Source of the DNA: Chitinophagaceae bacterium
Lineage (GTDB): Bacteria; Bacteroidota; Bacteroidia; Chitinophagales; UBA10324
Reading direction: 5' to 3'
Assembly: GCA_016704325.1 (NCBI GenBank)
Contig: JADJAG010000008.1
Coordinates: 992,001-1,056,000, forward strand
DNA: 64,000 nt
Positions 1-8,711 of the stretch are shown one piece after another. The notes beneath the pieces are model-generated. The model saw only the letters and a program-made list of their open reading frames with translations. It did no database searches and had not been told where the DNA came from. Position 1 is the first letter of the stretch; every line of letters starts with the position of its first letter. The position numbers and the translations under genes are program-made.

Positions 1-388
1 TAAACTGCGGCGTTAGCTGGTAAATCTTCTTTTCTTCCAGATCCATGGTCATGGTATCCGGAAAATAAAACGGGTAAGCTACCCGCGTAGAAGAAATGCC
101 ATTATCCATAATCCCTGCACTAATGAGCAGGTATGTTGGGCCGTTATTCAATAATGGAAATGTGGCAGGCATCTCATAAACGCCCTGCACAGCATTTTCG
201 GCATCAATCCATACATCTGTAATTTTATGGGAACCGGAACCCTGGCCTTCAGAAACGGAAAGCGCAACATCGTCAATCTGTAAATAAGCGGGAATCTCTT
301 CAGCCGGATTTATAAGTTCACACGACGGCAGTATGGCTGATAAAAGCCCAACATATACCACATACCTGATGAAGGTAGAAATGTTCAA
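1..388 (-). CDS. Lipoprotein of unknown function (3' end lies outside the window)
   Basis: An open frame enters from the left edge and reads leftwards for about 129 codons. The N-terminus has an arginine followed by a hydrophobic stretch and a lipobox ending LPSC, so the product is probably lipidated and placed in the envelope. The mature part begins ELINPAEEIPAYLQIDD and continues as beta-rich sequence without a motif I recognise. There is no ATG. TTG at 388 gives a compact 22-residue signal peptide; GTG at 418 in the same frame is the alternative and adds ten residues. The C-terminus is missing, so the family cannot be named. Confidence 0.6.
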   Translation of the reverse strand, partial: MNISTFIRYVVYVGLLSAILPSCELINPAEEIPAYLQIDDVALSVSEGQGSGSHKITDVWIDAENAVQGVYEMPATFPLLNNGPTYLLISAGIMDNGISSTRVAYPFYFPDTMTMDLEEKKIYQLTPQF

Positions 389-509
389 ATCAAATAAGTT
401 AACGAATTGTAAAGGCACAACGACGCTCCGGGAAGGTTAGTATGAGATGGGCTAAAAAAATTTAATTACCATAAATAGGCCGGTGTGGCAATAGATAATT
501 GTCTGGTTT

Positions 510-1484
510 TCAGGAGTTGGTACGTTCAATTTTATCCATAATCTGGTAAGCAATATTCATGGCATTGTATCCATCGAGCAGGGTTACAGGTGGCTCTTTA
601 TCCGATACTATGGCATCATGAAAAAGTTCCAGTTCCATCTTTATGGCATTAATGGGCTTTACATCAGGCCGTTCAAAATTGATAACCTTGGTTTCATGCT
701 CGGCTGTTTGTAACTCTATAGCGAACGGGTTGTCGCTTTCACGTTTATCGGAAAGGCGAATTACCTCTGCTTTTTTGTCAAGGAAATCGATGCTGATATA
801 CCCATCGCGTTGAAACATGCGCATTTTACGCATTTGTTTCAATGAAATTCTGCTTGCGGTAATATTGGCTACGCAACCATTGTCGAACTCAATCCTGGCG
901 TTTGCAATATCCGGTGAAGAAGAGATGACAGCAACACCACTGGCACTTATGCGTTTTACTGTTGATTTTACCACGTTCAGGATAATATCAATATCATGTA
1001 TCATTAAATCCAATACGACCGGAACATCAGTACCGCGCGGATTAAATTGCGCTAACCGGTGCGTCTCAATAAACATCGGGTTAAGAAAATAAGGCTTGAT
1101 GGCAAGAAAAGCAGGATTGAAACGCTCCACATGCCCGACTTGTGCCTTAATGCGCGCTTCATCGGCCAGCTTCATTAATTCGTGTGCCTCCTCAAGTGTA
1201 TTGGCCAATGGCTTTTCTACAAAGATGTGCCTCGATTTTTTGATGGCCTTTACAGCACATTCATAATGTGAAAGGGTATTGGTTACGATGTCAACGGCAT
1301 CGGATGCATCAATGAGCTCATCAAGGCTCGTAAATCGTTTCACGCCGAATTCGCGAGCTGCCTGGTTGGCATTTTCATCATTGGGGTCAAAAAAACCAAC
1401 CAGCTCAAAATCCTTAATTTCACGGATGAGTTTTAGATGAATTTTTCCTAAATGCCCCGTGCCAAGCAATCCAATCTTAACCAT
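510..1484 (-). CDS. Gfo/Idh/MocA family NAD(P)-dependent oxidoreductase
   Basis: The product of 324 residues starts with a Rossmann dinucleotide-binding loop (GLLGTGHLG, residues 5-13). It carries the family EKP motif at residues 90-92, whose lysine is normally catalytic, and a DLMIHDIDI segment around residues 159-167 in the C-terminal alpha/beta substrate domain. Members oxidise or reduce sugars, often as UDP-sugars or inositols. The DLMIHDID signature is also found in UDP-GlcNAc 3-dehydrogenases of the GnnA type, so a role in lipid A or surface-sugar synthesis is possible, but no GnnB-like aminotransferase is adjacent. The ATG start at 1484 leaves the whole Rossmann fold intact. The family is certain; the substrate is not known. 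Confidence 0.9.
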   Translation of the reverse strand: MVKIGLLGTGHLGKIHLKLIREIKDFELVGFFDPNDENANQAAREFGVKRFTSLDELIDASDAVDIVTNTLSHYECAVKAIKKSRHIFVEKPLANTLEEAHELMKLADEARIKAQVGHVERFNPAFLAIKPYFLNPMFIETHRLAQFNPRGTDVPVVLDLMIHDIDIILNVVKSTVKRISASGVAVISSSPDIANARIEFDNGCVANITASRISLKQMRKMRMFQRDGYISIDFLDKKAEVIRLSDKRESDNPFAIELQTAEHETKVINFERPDVKPINAIKMELELFHDAIVSDKEPPVTLLDGYNAMNIAYQIMDKIERTNS

Positions 1485-1562
1485 GATATCTTCAGGATTA
1501 TTCTTAAAATTCCGGCAAAAATAAGTAATTGAAGCTGAGCATTAACAAAAATCAATGCATTA

Positions 1563-1741
1563 GGGTGTACGACAATTCGTTCATCTTGATAGCCAATGGT
1601 TGGTGGGTTAAATGGTTAAATTGCTAAATGGTTAAATTGCTGCGGCGAAGCCGATCACTTGCTATTCTGTAATCACTACGCTGCTTTACTCAAATACTCA
1701 ATTTCAACACCCTATAATCAATATCCAATTTGTCGTACACC
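1563..1741 (-). repeat. MITE-like interspersed repeat, copy 1
   Basis: This 179-bp non-coding element starts GGGTGTACGACAATTCG and ends CCAATTTGTCGTACACC, so the ends are inverted repeats of about 15 bp. Inside are an array of CCATTTAA/GCAATTTA-like octamers (read on the minus strand), a GGCGAAGCC mini-hairpin and a core containing ATTACAGAATAGCAAGTGAT (minus strand) shared with the other three copies. I see no target duplication in its flanks, which suggests an older insertion. It fills most of the gap between two divergent genes (1485-1808). Confidence 0.85.
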
Positions 1742-1780
1742 AAATCCTCCTGACTGAATTCCTTTTTCATTTGTTCTGCT

Positions 1781-1788
1781 TACCTTTA
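1781..1788 (+). promoter_or_regulatory. Putative Bacteroidota -7 element (TACCTTTA)
   Basis: TACCTTTA resembles the Bacteroidota -7 consensus TAnnTTTG and lies about 20 bp before ATG 1809. The same TAnCTTTA form precedes sulP (21345), recJ (52445) and lptB (54474). No convincing TTG -33 element is visible. If real, transcription would begin near 1795, after the upstream ATG at 1788. Confidence 0.4.
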
Positions 1789-1808
1789 TGCAACAAAAAA
1801 CTATAGCA

Positions 1809-2264
1809 ATGATACAGGACCTGATTAAAGAACATGCCGGAGAGATCACAAATCTTCTTGGAAGCAAGTATGGATTGGATAGCAAAACAGCTTCCAGCGC
1901 TTCTTCAACCATTACAGATACCGTAGGTAGTTTTGTCACCGATCAGCTTAGCTCGGGAAAACTGGACCTTTCTACGCTTGCTGACCTCTTCAACAAGAAT
2001 ACCCCAAACCAGGGAAACAGTATTTTTTCACAATTAAGCAGCACCGTTTCCAGTGCTTTAAGTGCCAACCCCAACCTTTCAAAAGATATTATATCCAAAA
2101 TATCGTCAGGAGGATTGGATGACATACTTGGCATGTTACAGGGAGGAAAACTGGGAAACATTGACATAGGTACCATTACACAACTTGCCAGCGCATTAAC
2201 AGGTAAGAGTGGTGGAATTGGAGACCTGTTGGGTAACCTTGGCGGCTTATTCGGAAAGAAGTAG
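1809..2264 (+). CDS. DUF937-like small protein
   Basis: The product of about 151 residues is rich in Ser, Gly, Leu and Asn, begins MIQDLIKEHAGEITNLLG and ends in glycine-rich repeats (GGIGDLLGNLGGLFGKK). Helical segments separated by GG-containing turns, and the KEHAG motif near the N-terminus, resemble DUF937 proteins, which have no assigned biochemical role. It has no signal peptide or membrane helix. An in-frame ATG at 1788 would add seven residues (MQQKTIA), but a promoter-like TACCTTTA overlaps that codon, so I prefer 1809. It reads towards mtaB with a 196-bp gap, and a link between the two is not implied. Confidence 0.65.
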   Translation: MIQDLIKEHAGEITNLLGSKYGLDSKTASSASSTITDTVGSFVTDQLSSGKLDLSTLADLFNKNTPNQGNSIFSQLSSTVSSALSANPNLSKDIISKISSGGLDDILGMLQGGKLGNIDIGTITQLASALTGKSGGIGDLLGNLGGLFGKK

Positions 2265-2460
2265 GCAAATTTATTTGCTTAATATATTCTCCGCATTCCG
2301 TTGTCGTTTACGGGAATACTTTATAAAGGCATCGAATGGTAGCTTCCTAAAGCTGAAGTTCATGCCCTTTACTTTTTGCAATTCAAATACGCTCTTATTA
2401 AGCGCTGCTTCACTGCATGATTATGCAATCTTCAATTTTTCATTTCCTTATTTTTGCTGC

Positions 2461-3831
2461 ATGGTGACAGAAAAAAGCATTGCTTTTCACACGCTCGGCT
2501 GCAAGTTGAATTATTCAGAAACTTCTTCCATTTCACGATTAATGGAAAAAGAAGGTTTTGCAAAAGTCAGTCTTGAAGATGCACCGGATATAGTGGTAAT
2601 CAATACTTGTTCCGTTACGGATAATGCTGACAAAGAGTGCCGGCAGATTGTAAGAAAAGCCCTGAAACATGCGCCTCATACTCAGATTGTGGTGATTGGT
2701 TGTTATGCGCAGCTTAAACCGGAAGCTATTGCAAATATGGAAGGGGTAGACCTGGTGTTGGGTGCAAAAGAAAAATTCAGGTTGGCTGACTATCTGAAAC
2801 TTTTGCCTGCAAAAAAACCATTGGCAGAAAAAGGGGCCGTTTATTCATGTGATGTGAATGAGGTGCAGCTGTTCGAAAGCAGTTATTCATTAGGAGAAAG
2901 AACCCGGGCATTTCTTAAAGTGCAGGACGGCTGTGACTACAGTTGTACCTATTGCACCATACCGCTTGCCAGAGGCCGAAGCCGAAGCGACACTGTTTCA
3001 CATGCGATAGCGCAAGCACAGCTGCTGGCCGAACTTGGCATTAAGGAAATTGTGTTGACAGGAGTTAACATTGGCGATTTCGGTATTCAGCAACCTGGAA
3101 CCGCACAAAGACCGGAAACATTTTTTGACCTGGTGAGGGCTTTGGAAGAAGTGGCAGGCATTGAACGGTTTCGTATTTCGTCCATTGAACCCAATTTACT
3201 GACAGATGAAATCATTGGTTGGGTGGCGGCTTCCAAAAAATTCATGCCGCACTTTCATATTCCGTTACAATCAGGATCCGATACCATCCTTAGAAAAATG
3301 AAGCGCAGGTATTTATCAGAATTATATAAAGAACGCATTGAGCACATCAAATCACTCATGCCGCATTGTTGTATTGGCGCTGATGTTATAACCGGTTTTC
3401 CGGGTGAAACAGAAAATGAATTCCTGGAAAGCTACCGGTTCATTAATCAATTAGCGGTCAGCTATCTTCATGTCTTCACGTATTCTGAGAGAGCACATAC
3501 AGAAGCTGCCTCCATGAAAGGCATTGTGCCTTTGCCCTTGCGGCAGGAGCGTACCAAAAGCCTTCGTATTCTTTCAGAAAAGAAAAAGCAGGCATTTTAC
3601 AGGCAGCAGATTGGCACCAAACAAACTGTTCTTTTTGAAAAACCTTCTATCCAGGGAATACAGGAAGGGTTTACAGAAAATTATGTCAAAGTAAAAATAC
3701 CTGGTGACCGGTTGCTGGCCGGAGAGACGGCTACTGTCTTCCTGCAGGAAGTTAAAGATGATGCTGTTTATGGTGAGCTTCTTTCAAATGCAACACCGAC
3801 CCGGCAAACAGTTCCAGCCTTCACCATTTAA
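2461..3831 (+). CDS. mtaB: tRNA (N6-threonylcarbamoyladenosine(37)-C2)-methylthiotransferase MtaB
   Basis: This radical SAM enzyme of 456 residues adds a methylthio group to t6A37 of ANN-decoding tRNAs. The N-terminal UPF0004 domain carries the three expected cluster cysteines (C14, C50, C81). The radical SAM motif CDYSCTYC gives C158, C162 and C165. A TRAM-like beta domain follows at the C-terminus. The opening FHTLGCKLNYSE and the length match MtaB better than MiaB or RimO. The frame stays open upstream to 2209, but that stretch is unlike any MtaB and the first ATG giving a normal N-terminus is 2461. The next gene is more than 500 bp away, so it is probably transcribed alone. Confidence 0.92.
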   Translation: MVTEKSIAFHTLGCKLNYSETSSISRLMEKEGFAKVSLEDAPDIVVINTCSVTDNADKECRQIVRKALKHAPHTQIVVIGCYAQLKPEAIANMEGVDLVLGAKEKFRLADYLKLLPAKKPLAEKGAVYSCDVNEVQLFESSYSLGERTRAFLKVQDGCDYSCTYCTIPLARGRSRSDTVSHAIAQAQLLAELGIKEIVLTGVNIGDFGIQQPGTAQRPETFFDLVRALEEVAGIERFRISSIEPNLLTDEIIGWVAASKKFMPHFHIPLQSGSDTILRKMKRRYLSELYKERIEHIKSLMPHCCIGADVITGFPGETENEFLESYRFINQLAVSYLHVFTYSERAHTEAASMKGIVPLPLRQERTKSLRILSEKKKQAFYRQQIGTKQTVLFEKPSIQGIQEGFTENYVKVKIPGDRLLAGETATVFLQEVKDDAVYGELLSNATPTRQTVPAFTI

Positions 3832-3842
3832 AGAATGACCGG

Positions 3843-4247
3843 CTATTGAAGTTTCATGGTAATAATGATCCGGCCTGACACCTCAAAGACTTTTGGAGCA
3901 GTAACAATTTCTTTCACGCCATGCTGATTGTTAAGGTTTCGTTTATGTATGATGTTTACATGCTGAAACGGGTGTACGACAAATTGGATAAAGATTATTG
4001 GGTGTTGAAATAGTGAGTAGTGAGTAGTGAGTATTGAGTATTGAGTATAGAGTATTTGAGTATTGAGTATTAAGCATTGAGTCAGTGAGTAATGTAGAGT
4101 AGTAATTACAGAATAGCAAGTGATCAGCTTCGCCGCAACAATTTAACCATTTAGCAATTTAGCCATTTAACCATTTAACCATTTACCCACCAACCATTGC
4201 TTGATAAGATGAACGAATTGTCGTACACCCTGCAGAAACAGGTTCAT
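3843..4247 (-). pseudogene. Short minus-strand reading frame split by repeat copy 2
   Basis: Left of the repeat, the minus strand encodes a run ending in KVFEVSGRIIITMKLQ and a stop at 3843. If the repeat (3970-4230) and one copy of its presumed duplication are removed, the frame joins to ATG at 4247 (MNLF...), giving about 42 codons of plausible composition. An in-frame TAA lies just before that ATG, so either a very small gene or the 3' end of an older gene was interrupted. I do not recognise the product. Confidence 0.25.
3970..4230 (+). repeat. MITE-like interspersed repeat, copy 2 (longest)
   Basis: This 261-bp element has symmetrical ends, GGGTGTACGACAAATTGG and CGAATTGTCGTACACCC. It holds an expanded array of GAGTATT-type heptamers (about 4015-4105), the invariant core ATTACAGAATAGCAAGTGAT, a GGCGAAGC-type mini-hairpin and six octamers of the CCATTTAA type. 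The flanks TGCTGAAAC (left) and TGCAGAAAC (right) match at 8 of 9 positions, consistent with a slightly decayed 9-bp target duplication. It fills the mtaB-lgt gap (3832-4344). Confidence 0.88.
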
Positions 4248-4344
4248 CACCAGTTAGCCTGAAGTTTTTCATCTTTGCAACGTAAATGAAGCCGGCATGA
4301 CCGGCCAAAGGTTTTAATATTGAAGTTAAACGTTGAATTCTTAC

Positions 4345-5520
4345 ATGTACCCAAACTTAGGTTACCTTCTCGAAGATTTATTTAACACCAAACTAACAGG
4401 CGGGTTCTCCGTATTTTTTGCATTGCAAAGTTTTGGTTTTATGATGGCCATGGCATTTTTGGCGGCAGCGTGGACATTGTACCTGGAACTGAAAAGGAAA
4501 GAAAATCAGCAACTGTTGAAGCCGGTACCTCGTAAAGTGGTAGTTGGTAAACCGGCGGGCATTACCGACCTGGTAACCAATGGTATTGTCGGTTTTTTAT
4601 TGGGTTTCAAACTGATCGCCATAATTTTTGACCTGAAGAGTTTCACCGATAATCCACAACAATTCATACTCTCTTCACAGGGCAACCTCTTAGGTGGCAT
4701 TGCGGTCGGTGCCTTGTTTGTCTATCTGAAATACCGCGAGAAAGAAAAAGAGCGCCTTCCAAAGCCTGAAGAAAAAACAATATTGGTATGGCCACGGCAA
4801 ATGGTGGGTGATATTACGATAGTAGCGGCAGTGAGCGGTTTGTTAGGCGCCAAATTTTTTGACAACCTGGAACACCTCGATGAATTTTTCAAAGACCCGA
4901 TCGGTGCAATTTTTTCATTCAGCGGACTTGCTTTTTATGGAGGACTAATCTTTGGTGCAGCCGGTTGCCTTTATTATTGCTATCGGCAAAAACTACCCTT
5001 GCTTCCTATGCTTGATGCCGCTGCTCCGGGCTTAATACTTGCATATGGTGTTGGCAGAATTGGTTGTCATGTTGCAGGTGATGGAGACTGGGGAATTGAT
5101 AATCTGAGCGCAAAGCCATCGTGGTTTATTTTTCCTGACTGGGCATGGTCTTTTAATTATGCGCACAATGTGAATCAGACCGGTATTCCGATTCCGGGTT
5201 GTGAAGGCAAGTATTGTTATATGCTGGAAAATCCTGTATTTCCAACACCGTTGTATGAGATAGTGGCGTCGTTGCTGATCTTTGGATTCTTATGGAGCAT
5301 ACGTAAAAAAATCACCATTCCGGGCATACTTTTCTCGATTTACCTGGTGTTAGGTGGCATTGAAAGATTCCTGATAGAAATGATACGTATTGATATCAAA
5401 TATCATTTCGGCGGTATCACACTCACTCAGGCGCAGATCATTGCCATTGCCATGATTCTAACAGGATCTGCCGCCATTATTTATTTGCGAAACGTCCGGG
5501 GCAAAGAAAGAAAAACGTGA
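4345..5520 (+). CDS. lgt: Prolipoprotein diacylglyceryl transferase
   Basis: Lgt transfers diacylglycerol from phosphatidylglycerol to the lipobox cysteine of prolipoproteins in the inner membrane. The product (about 391 residues) has many hydrophobic segments and the Lgt signature region GRIGCHVAGDGDWG, followed by LYEIVASLLIFGFLW and a C-terminal GGIERFLIEMIR segment, all typical of the Bacteroidota form. It is longer than proteobacterial Lgt because of a cytoplasmic insert after the first helix (KLKRKENQQLLKP-type and KYREKEKERLPKPEEK regions). TTG at 4333 is an in-frame alternative start; ATG 4345 is preferred. CATCTTTG at 4270-4277 is a possible -7 element. The window holds many lipobox proteins that would be its substrates. 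Confidence 0.93.
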   Translation: MYPNLGYLLEDLFNTKLTGGFSVFFALQSFGFMMAMAFLAAAWTLYLELKRKENQQLLKPVPRKVVVGKPAGITDLVTNGIVGFLLGFKLIAIIFDLKSFTDNPQQFILSSQGNLLGGIAVGALFVYLKYREKEKERLPKPEEKTILVWPRQMVGDITIVAAVSGLLGAKFFDNLEHLDEFFKDPIGAIFSFSGLAFYGGLIFGAAGCLYYCYRQKLPLLPMLDAAAPGLILAYGVGRIGCHVAGDGDWGIDNLSAKPSWFIFPDWAWSFNYAHNVNQTGIPIPGCEGKYCYMLENPVFPTPLYEIVASLLIFGFLWSIRKKITIPGILFSIYLVLGGIERFLIEMIRIDIKYHFGGITLTQAQIIAIAMILTGSAAIIYLRNVRGKERKT

Positions 5521-5563
5521 TGCATACTACCAGAACAGTAATACATGCCATAAGAAATGCATC

Positions 5564-5710
5564 TTGAAACTGTTTGGATTATTACTGATAGCTTTTATGT
5601 TAATAATCGGAGATTGTAAACGCCCGGCACATGATTCAAGATTCTGCAAGGTAAGCCGTGATTCCACCTTTCAGGTTGTACAAGTTTTTGAATCCATACT
5701 TTGCCTGTAA
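5564..5710 (+). pseudogene. Possible truncated lipoprotein after lgt
   Basis: From TTG at 5564 a 48-codon frame encodes a convincing lipoprotein signal (MKLFGLLLIAFMLIIGDC) followed by KRPAHDS. The rest overlaps, antisense, the 3' end of the rhodanese gene, and its sequence there looks like a shadow of that gene. The likeliest reading is the 5' stub of a lipoprotein gene whose remainder has been lost. A real 48-residue lipoprotein cannot be excluded. Confidence 0.25.
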
Positions 5711-5956
5711 CCGCTGTATAGCAATCTGGCTACGGACTCCTACTTTGCAATAGATAATAACTGGCTTGTCTTTATCTATCCGTTCGTAACCGGCAACAAT
5801 TTCATTCAACGGAATTAATTCTCCGCCAATATTTTTTTCTTCATGCTCTATTGTTTCCCTGACATCAATCAGTTGAAACAACCCTCCCTCCTGCATCATC
5901 TTTTTTAATTCTGCAGGTAAAATATGGTTAACGTCTTCCTGGTAAGTAAATGGCAT
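5636..5956 (-). CDS. Single-domain rhodanese sulfurtransferase
   Basis: A complete 106-residue rhodanese domain: LIDVRE at residues 29-34, and the active-site loop CKVGVRS at 70-76 with the catalytic cysteine C70 that carries the persulfide. There is no signal peptide, so it is cytosolic. It is the last gene on the minus strand after thiH (132-bp gap). Because the thiamin cluster has thiS but no thiF, a rhodanese here could help deliver sulfur for thiazole formation; single-domain rhodaneses are also common general sulfurtransferases, so this is inference only. Confidence 0.88.
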   Translation of the reverse strand: MPFTYQEDVNHILPAELKKMMQEGGLFQLIDVRETIEHEEKNIGGELIPLNEIVAGYERIDKDKPVIIYCKVGVRSQIAIQRLQAKYGFKNLYNLKGGITAYLAES

Positions 5957-6088
5957 TTATTAATTGATTAACGATTCATAAAACATAAAATCAACTATCT
6001 CAATTATTGAACTGAATTTCCAAATTACTGCGGAGTATTTCAGGTTCGCACAGGAGTTACGGTAATGCTCGATACCATCACTGATGAT

Positions 6089-7225
6089 TCAGAAAGCACG
6101 ATCCCAATCTTTCCAAACCGGCTCATAACCTTGCGACACAATCATGTCGGCTACCTCAGCAGGAGAACGATCATCTGAAATTTCAAACTGTTCCAATGCG
6201 GCAAGTTTGCCGGCATAACCACCCGGATCTGTCTTAGAGCCGGCACTGATTGCTGTGATACCGAGCTTAATTACATGATTCCGAAAAGCAGGCGACTCTC
6301 TTGTAGATAATGACATTTCCACATGCTCATTAAAAATTCGGTATGCACATATTAGCTGAACAAGTTGCCTGTCAGTCATCGGATGATTGGGTTGTTGGCA
6401 GCCAACAGCGGGGCGCAATCTTGGAAATGAAACGGAATACTTCGTTTTCCAAAATTGCTTTTGCAGGTAATCAAGATGCAAGGCAGTATAAAATGAATCG
6501 GCTCTCCAATCCTCCAAGCCAAGTAAAGCGCCAAGCCCGATGCGGTGCACACCGGCATTGCCCAGCCGTTCCGGGGTTTGCAACCTATAATTAAAATTGC
6601 TCTTTTTCCCTTTTTGGTGATAGAGACGATAATGCGCTTCATGGTATGTTTCCTGGTAAATCAGCACGGTGCTTACACCTGCATCAATCAGTCTCTGATA
6701 TTCTTCCATTTCAAGTGGCTGCACTTCCAGCATCACGCTGGAAAAATATGGACGTATCAGTCTTACCATCCGTTCAAAATAATCGGTTCCAACAGTCTGA
6801 TTGGCTTCACCACTTACCAGCAGGATATGATCATAACCAAAAGCCTTTATTACTTCCACTTCCCGAAGCACTTGTTCTTCGTTAAGGGTGAGGCGCGCAA
6901 TTTTATTATCAAAACTAAAACCGCAATAGGTGCAAATATTCTGACATTCATTCGATAAATACAATGGCAGGTACAACTGCATCACCTTGCCAAACCTCTT
7001 GAGCGTAAGTTGCATACTAAGTTGTGCCATTTCCTCGAGCTTCATTTCAGCCGCAGGAGAAACCAGTGCCATAAAATCTTCAGGCGTTCCATTCCCTTCT
7101 TTTGTAAGTGCCATTTCCACATCAGAAATGGTCATCGCATTGATGCGCGCGCACACTTCATCCCAGGGATAGCGATCATAAATAGCACGAAAACCGTTGT
7201 TCATATCATGATTAATTATTTTCAT
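6089..7225 (-). CDS. thiH: 2-iminoacetate synthase ThiH
   Basis: ThiH is a radical SAM enzyme that cleaves tyrosine to dehydroglycine (2-iminoacetate) and p-cresol, supplying the C2-N3 unit of the thiamin thiazole. The product (378 residues) has the cluster motif CQNICTYC, with cysteines at 94, 98 and 101, and the C-terminal BATS-type region SLSTRESPAFRNHVIKLG. The length is standard. It follows thiG by 50 bp in the thiamin operon. The presence of ThiH rather than ThiO indicates a route that does not use oxygen for this step. Confidence 0.95.
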   Translation of the reverse strand: MKIINHDMNNGFRAIYDRYPWDEVCARINAMTISDVEMALTKEGNGTPEDFMALVSPAAEMKLEEMAQLSMQLTLKRFGKVMQLYLPLYLSNECQNICTYCGFSFDNKIARLTLNEEQVLREVEVIKAFGYDHILLVSGEANQTVGTDYFERMVRLIRPYFSSVMLEVQPLEMEEYQRLIDAGVSTVLIYQETYHEAHYRLYHQKGKKSNFNYRLQTPERLGNAGVHRIGLGALLGLEDWRADSFYTALHLDYLQKQFWKTKYSVSFPRLRPAVGCQQPNHPMTDRQLVQLICAYRIFNEHVEMSLSTRESPAFRNHVIKLGITAISAGSKTDPGGYAGKLAALEQFEISDDRSPAEVADMIVSQGYEPVWKDWDRAF

Positions 7226-7275
7226 TTTGTGGTATTACTCATAATGATTTCAATTAATTGTTTGCCTGCTTTCAT

Positions 7276-8046
7276 TCATTCGGTAAGAAATGCGGTGAGT
7301 GGACTGCTGGCAGCAGCATATGCTGAGGTGGAAGCAAGATTTGATTCAAAGGCTATCCTGCCAGCTTCTACTCCCAATTTGAAAGCCATGGCCATGTTAA
7401 CCGGATTGCCTGCAACAGCAATAGCAGTATTTACCAATACAGCATCCGCACCCATTTCCATAGCAGCGGCAGCATGAGAAGGCGCACCTAATCCGGCGTC
7501 GACAATTACAGGTATTTTGCTCTCCCGGATTATTATCTCCAGCATGCCTGAGGTCTGCAATCCTTTATTAGAGCCAATGGGAGCACCCAACGGCATCACT
7601 GCAGCTGTTCCTGCATCTTCCAATCGTTTGCATAATACAGGATCTGCATTAATGTAAGGAAGTATGATAAACCCAAGTTTAACCAATGCTTCAGCAGCAG
7701 CCAGTGTCTCTACAGGATCAGGCAAAAGATAGCGTGGATCAGGATGTATTTCCAGCTTCAGCCAGTTTGTTTCCAAAGCTTCACGACCGAGTTGTGCAGC
7801 AAGAATTGCTTCCTTTGCATTTTTTGCACCGCTTGTATTGGGCAAAAGCTGCACCGGCATCGATTTGAGGTAATGACCGATGTCCTCTTCATTTTTTGAA
7901 ACATCAATGCGCTTAAGTGCTACGGTAACCATTTGTGTACCGGAAGCTTCTATGGCTTTCGCCATGATCTTCTTAGAACTGAATTTGCCGGTGCCCAGCA
8001 GCAGACGAGATTGAAAATGATGTCCTGCTATAATTAGATCATTCAT
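7276..8046 (-). CDS. thiG: Thiazole synthase ThiG
   Basis: ThiG condenses deoxyxylulose 5-phosphate, dehydroglycine and ThiS-thiocarboxylate to form the thiazole phosphate. The product (256 residues) is a TIM barrel with the LPNTSGA segment at 68-74, the Schiff-base lysine in WLKLEI (K97) and the phosphate-binding GLGAPSHAAAAMEMGADAVL region. The length matches the family. Its ATG overlaps the stop of thiE by four bases, showing tight coupling in the operon. Confidence 0.96.
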   Translation of the reverse strand: MNDLIIAGHHFQSRLLLGTGKFSSKKIMAKAIEASGTQMVTVALKRIDVSKNEEDIGHYLKSMPVQLLPNTSGAKNAKEAILAAQLGREALETNWLKLEIHPDPRYLLPDPVETLAAAEALVKLGFIILPYINADPVLCKRLEDAGTAAVMPLGAPIGSNKGLQTSGMLEIIIRESKIPVIVDAGLGAPSHAAAAMEMGADAVLVNTAIAVAGNPVNMAMAFKLGVEAGRIAFESNLASTSAYAAASSPLTAFLTE

Positions 8047-8711
8047 GGTTGTATAATTTCTTTTTCTTCTTTAAAAATTCTTATCTGCTGCAGGAAGACC
8101 TGTGCAGTTTCCATCGGATTGCTACTTCTGCTAATGGCTGAAGAGACAGCAATGCCGCTTACACCAACATTCAATAGGCCTTGCACATCCCTCAATTCAA
8201 TACCCCCAATAGCAATCAACGGTAAATCAAAATCATCCATTCGCTTCTGAGCAATCACCTCTTTGATTCCTTCCAGTGCTAATACAGCATCCAACTTTTC
8301 TTTTGTTCTGGTAAATCTGAAAGGCCCTAACCCCGCATACTGGACTCTTGCATTCCTGTATGAATCCAATTCCATCCATGAATGTGTTGATACCCCAATA
8401 AGTGCATCGTTACCCAATACCCTTCTTGCTGTCTCCCAATGCATATCATTACGGCCGAGGTGAACTCCATCTGCACCTGCATCACGGGCAATTGTTACGT
8501 GATCATTCACAATTAAGATGCAACCGTAATCATCGGTGATCTTTCGTGCATCAACAGCAATTTGAAGTTGTTCTTCATAAGGTGGCAACTTCATCCGCAA
8601 TTGTATCCACGGCAAACCGGCTTCACATGCCATTTGCACCTGCTTAACATGCGGGAAAGAAGGCAAATCCATTGTTAAGTATTGTAAGGTGGCGATAGAT
8701 CTATGCATCAA
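8043..8711 (-). CDS. thiE: Thiamine phosphate synthase ThiE
   Basis: ThiE couples HMP-pyrophosphate to thiazole phosphate to make thiamin phosphate. The product (222 residues) is a TIM barrel with the expected motifs: QLRMK (37-41), IVNDH (67-71), DGVHLGRND (81-89) and the phosphate loop IAIGGIELRDV. All positions usually needed for catalysis appear present, which makes this the likelier true synthase of the two ThiE-like genes in the operon. It overlaps thiD by 11 bp and thiG by 4 bp. Confidence 0.93.
   Translation of the reverse strand: MMHRSIATLQYLTMDLPSFPHVKQVQMACEAGLPWIQLRMKLPPYEEQLQIAVDARKITDDYGCILIVNDHVTIARDAGADGVHLGRNDMHWETARRVLGNDALIGVSTHSWMELDSYRNARVQYAGLGPFRFTRTKEKLDAVLALEGIKEVIAQKRMDDFDLPLIAIGGIELRDVQGLLNVGVSGIAVSSAISRSSNPMETAQVFLQQIRIFKEEKEIIQP

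Noticed and set aside
2209..2460. 84-codon upstream extension of mtaB
   Set aside because: The added residues overlap the end of the DUF937-like gene and are unlike any MtaB; ATG 2461 gives the normal N-terminus.
4015..4105. CRISPR-like array in repeat copy 2
   Set aside because: These are degenerate 7-bp microsatellite units without spacers.
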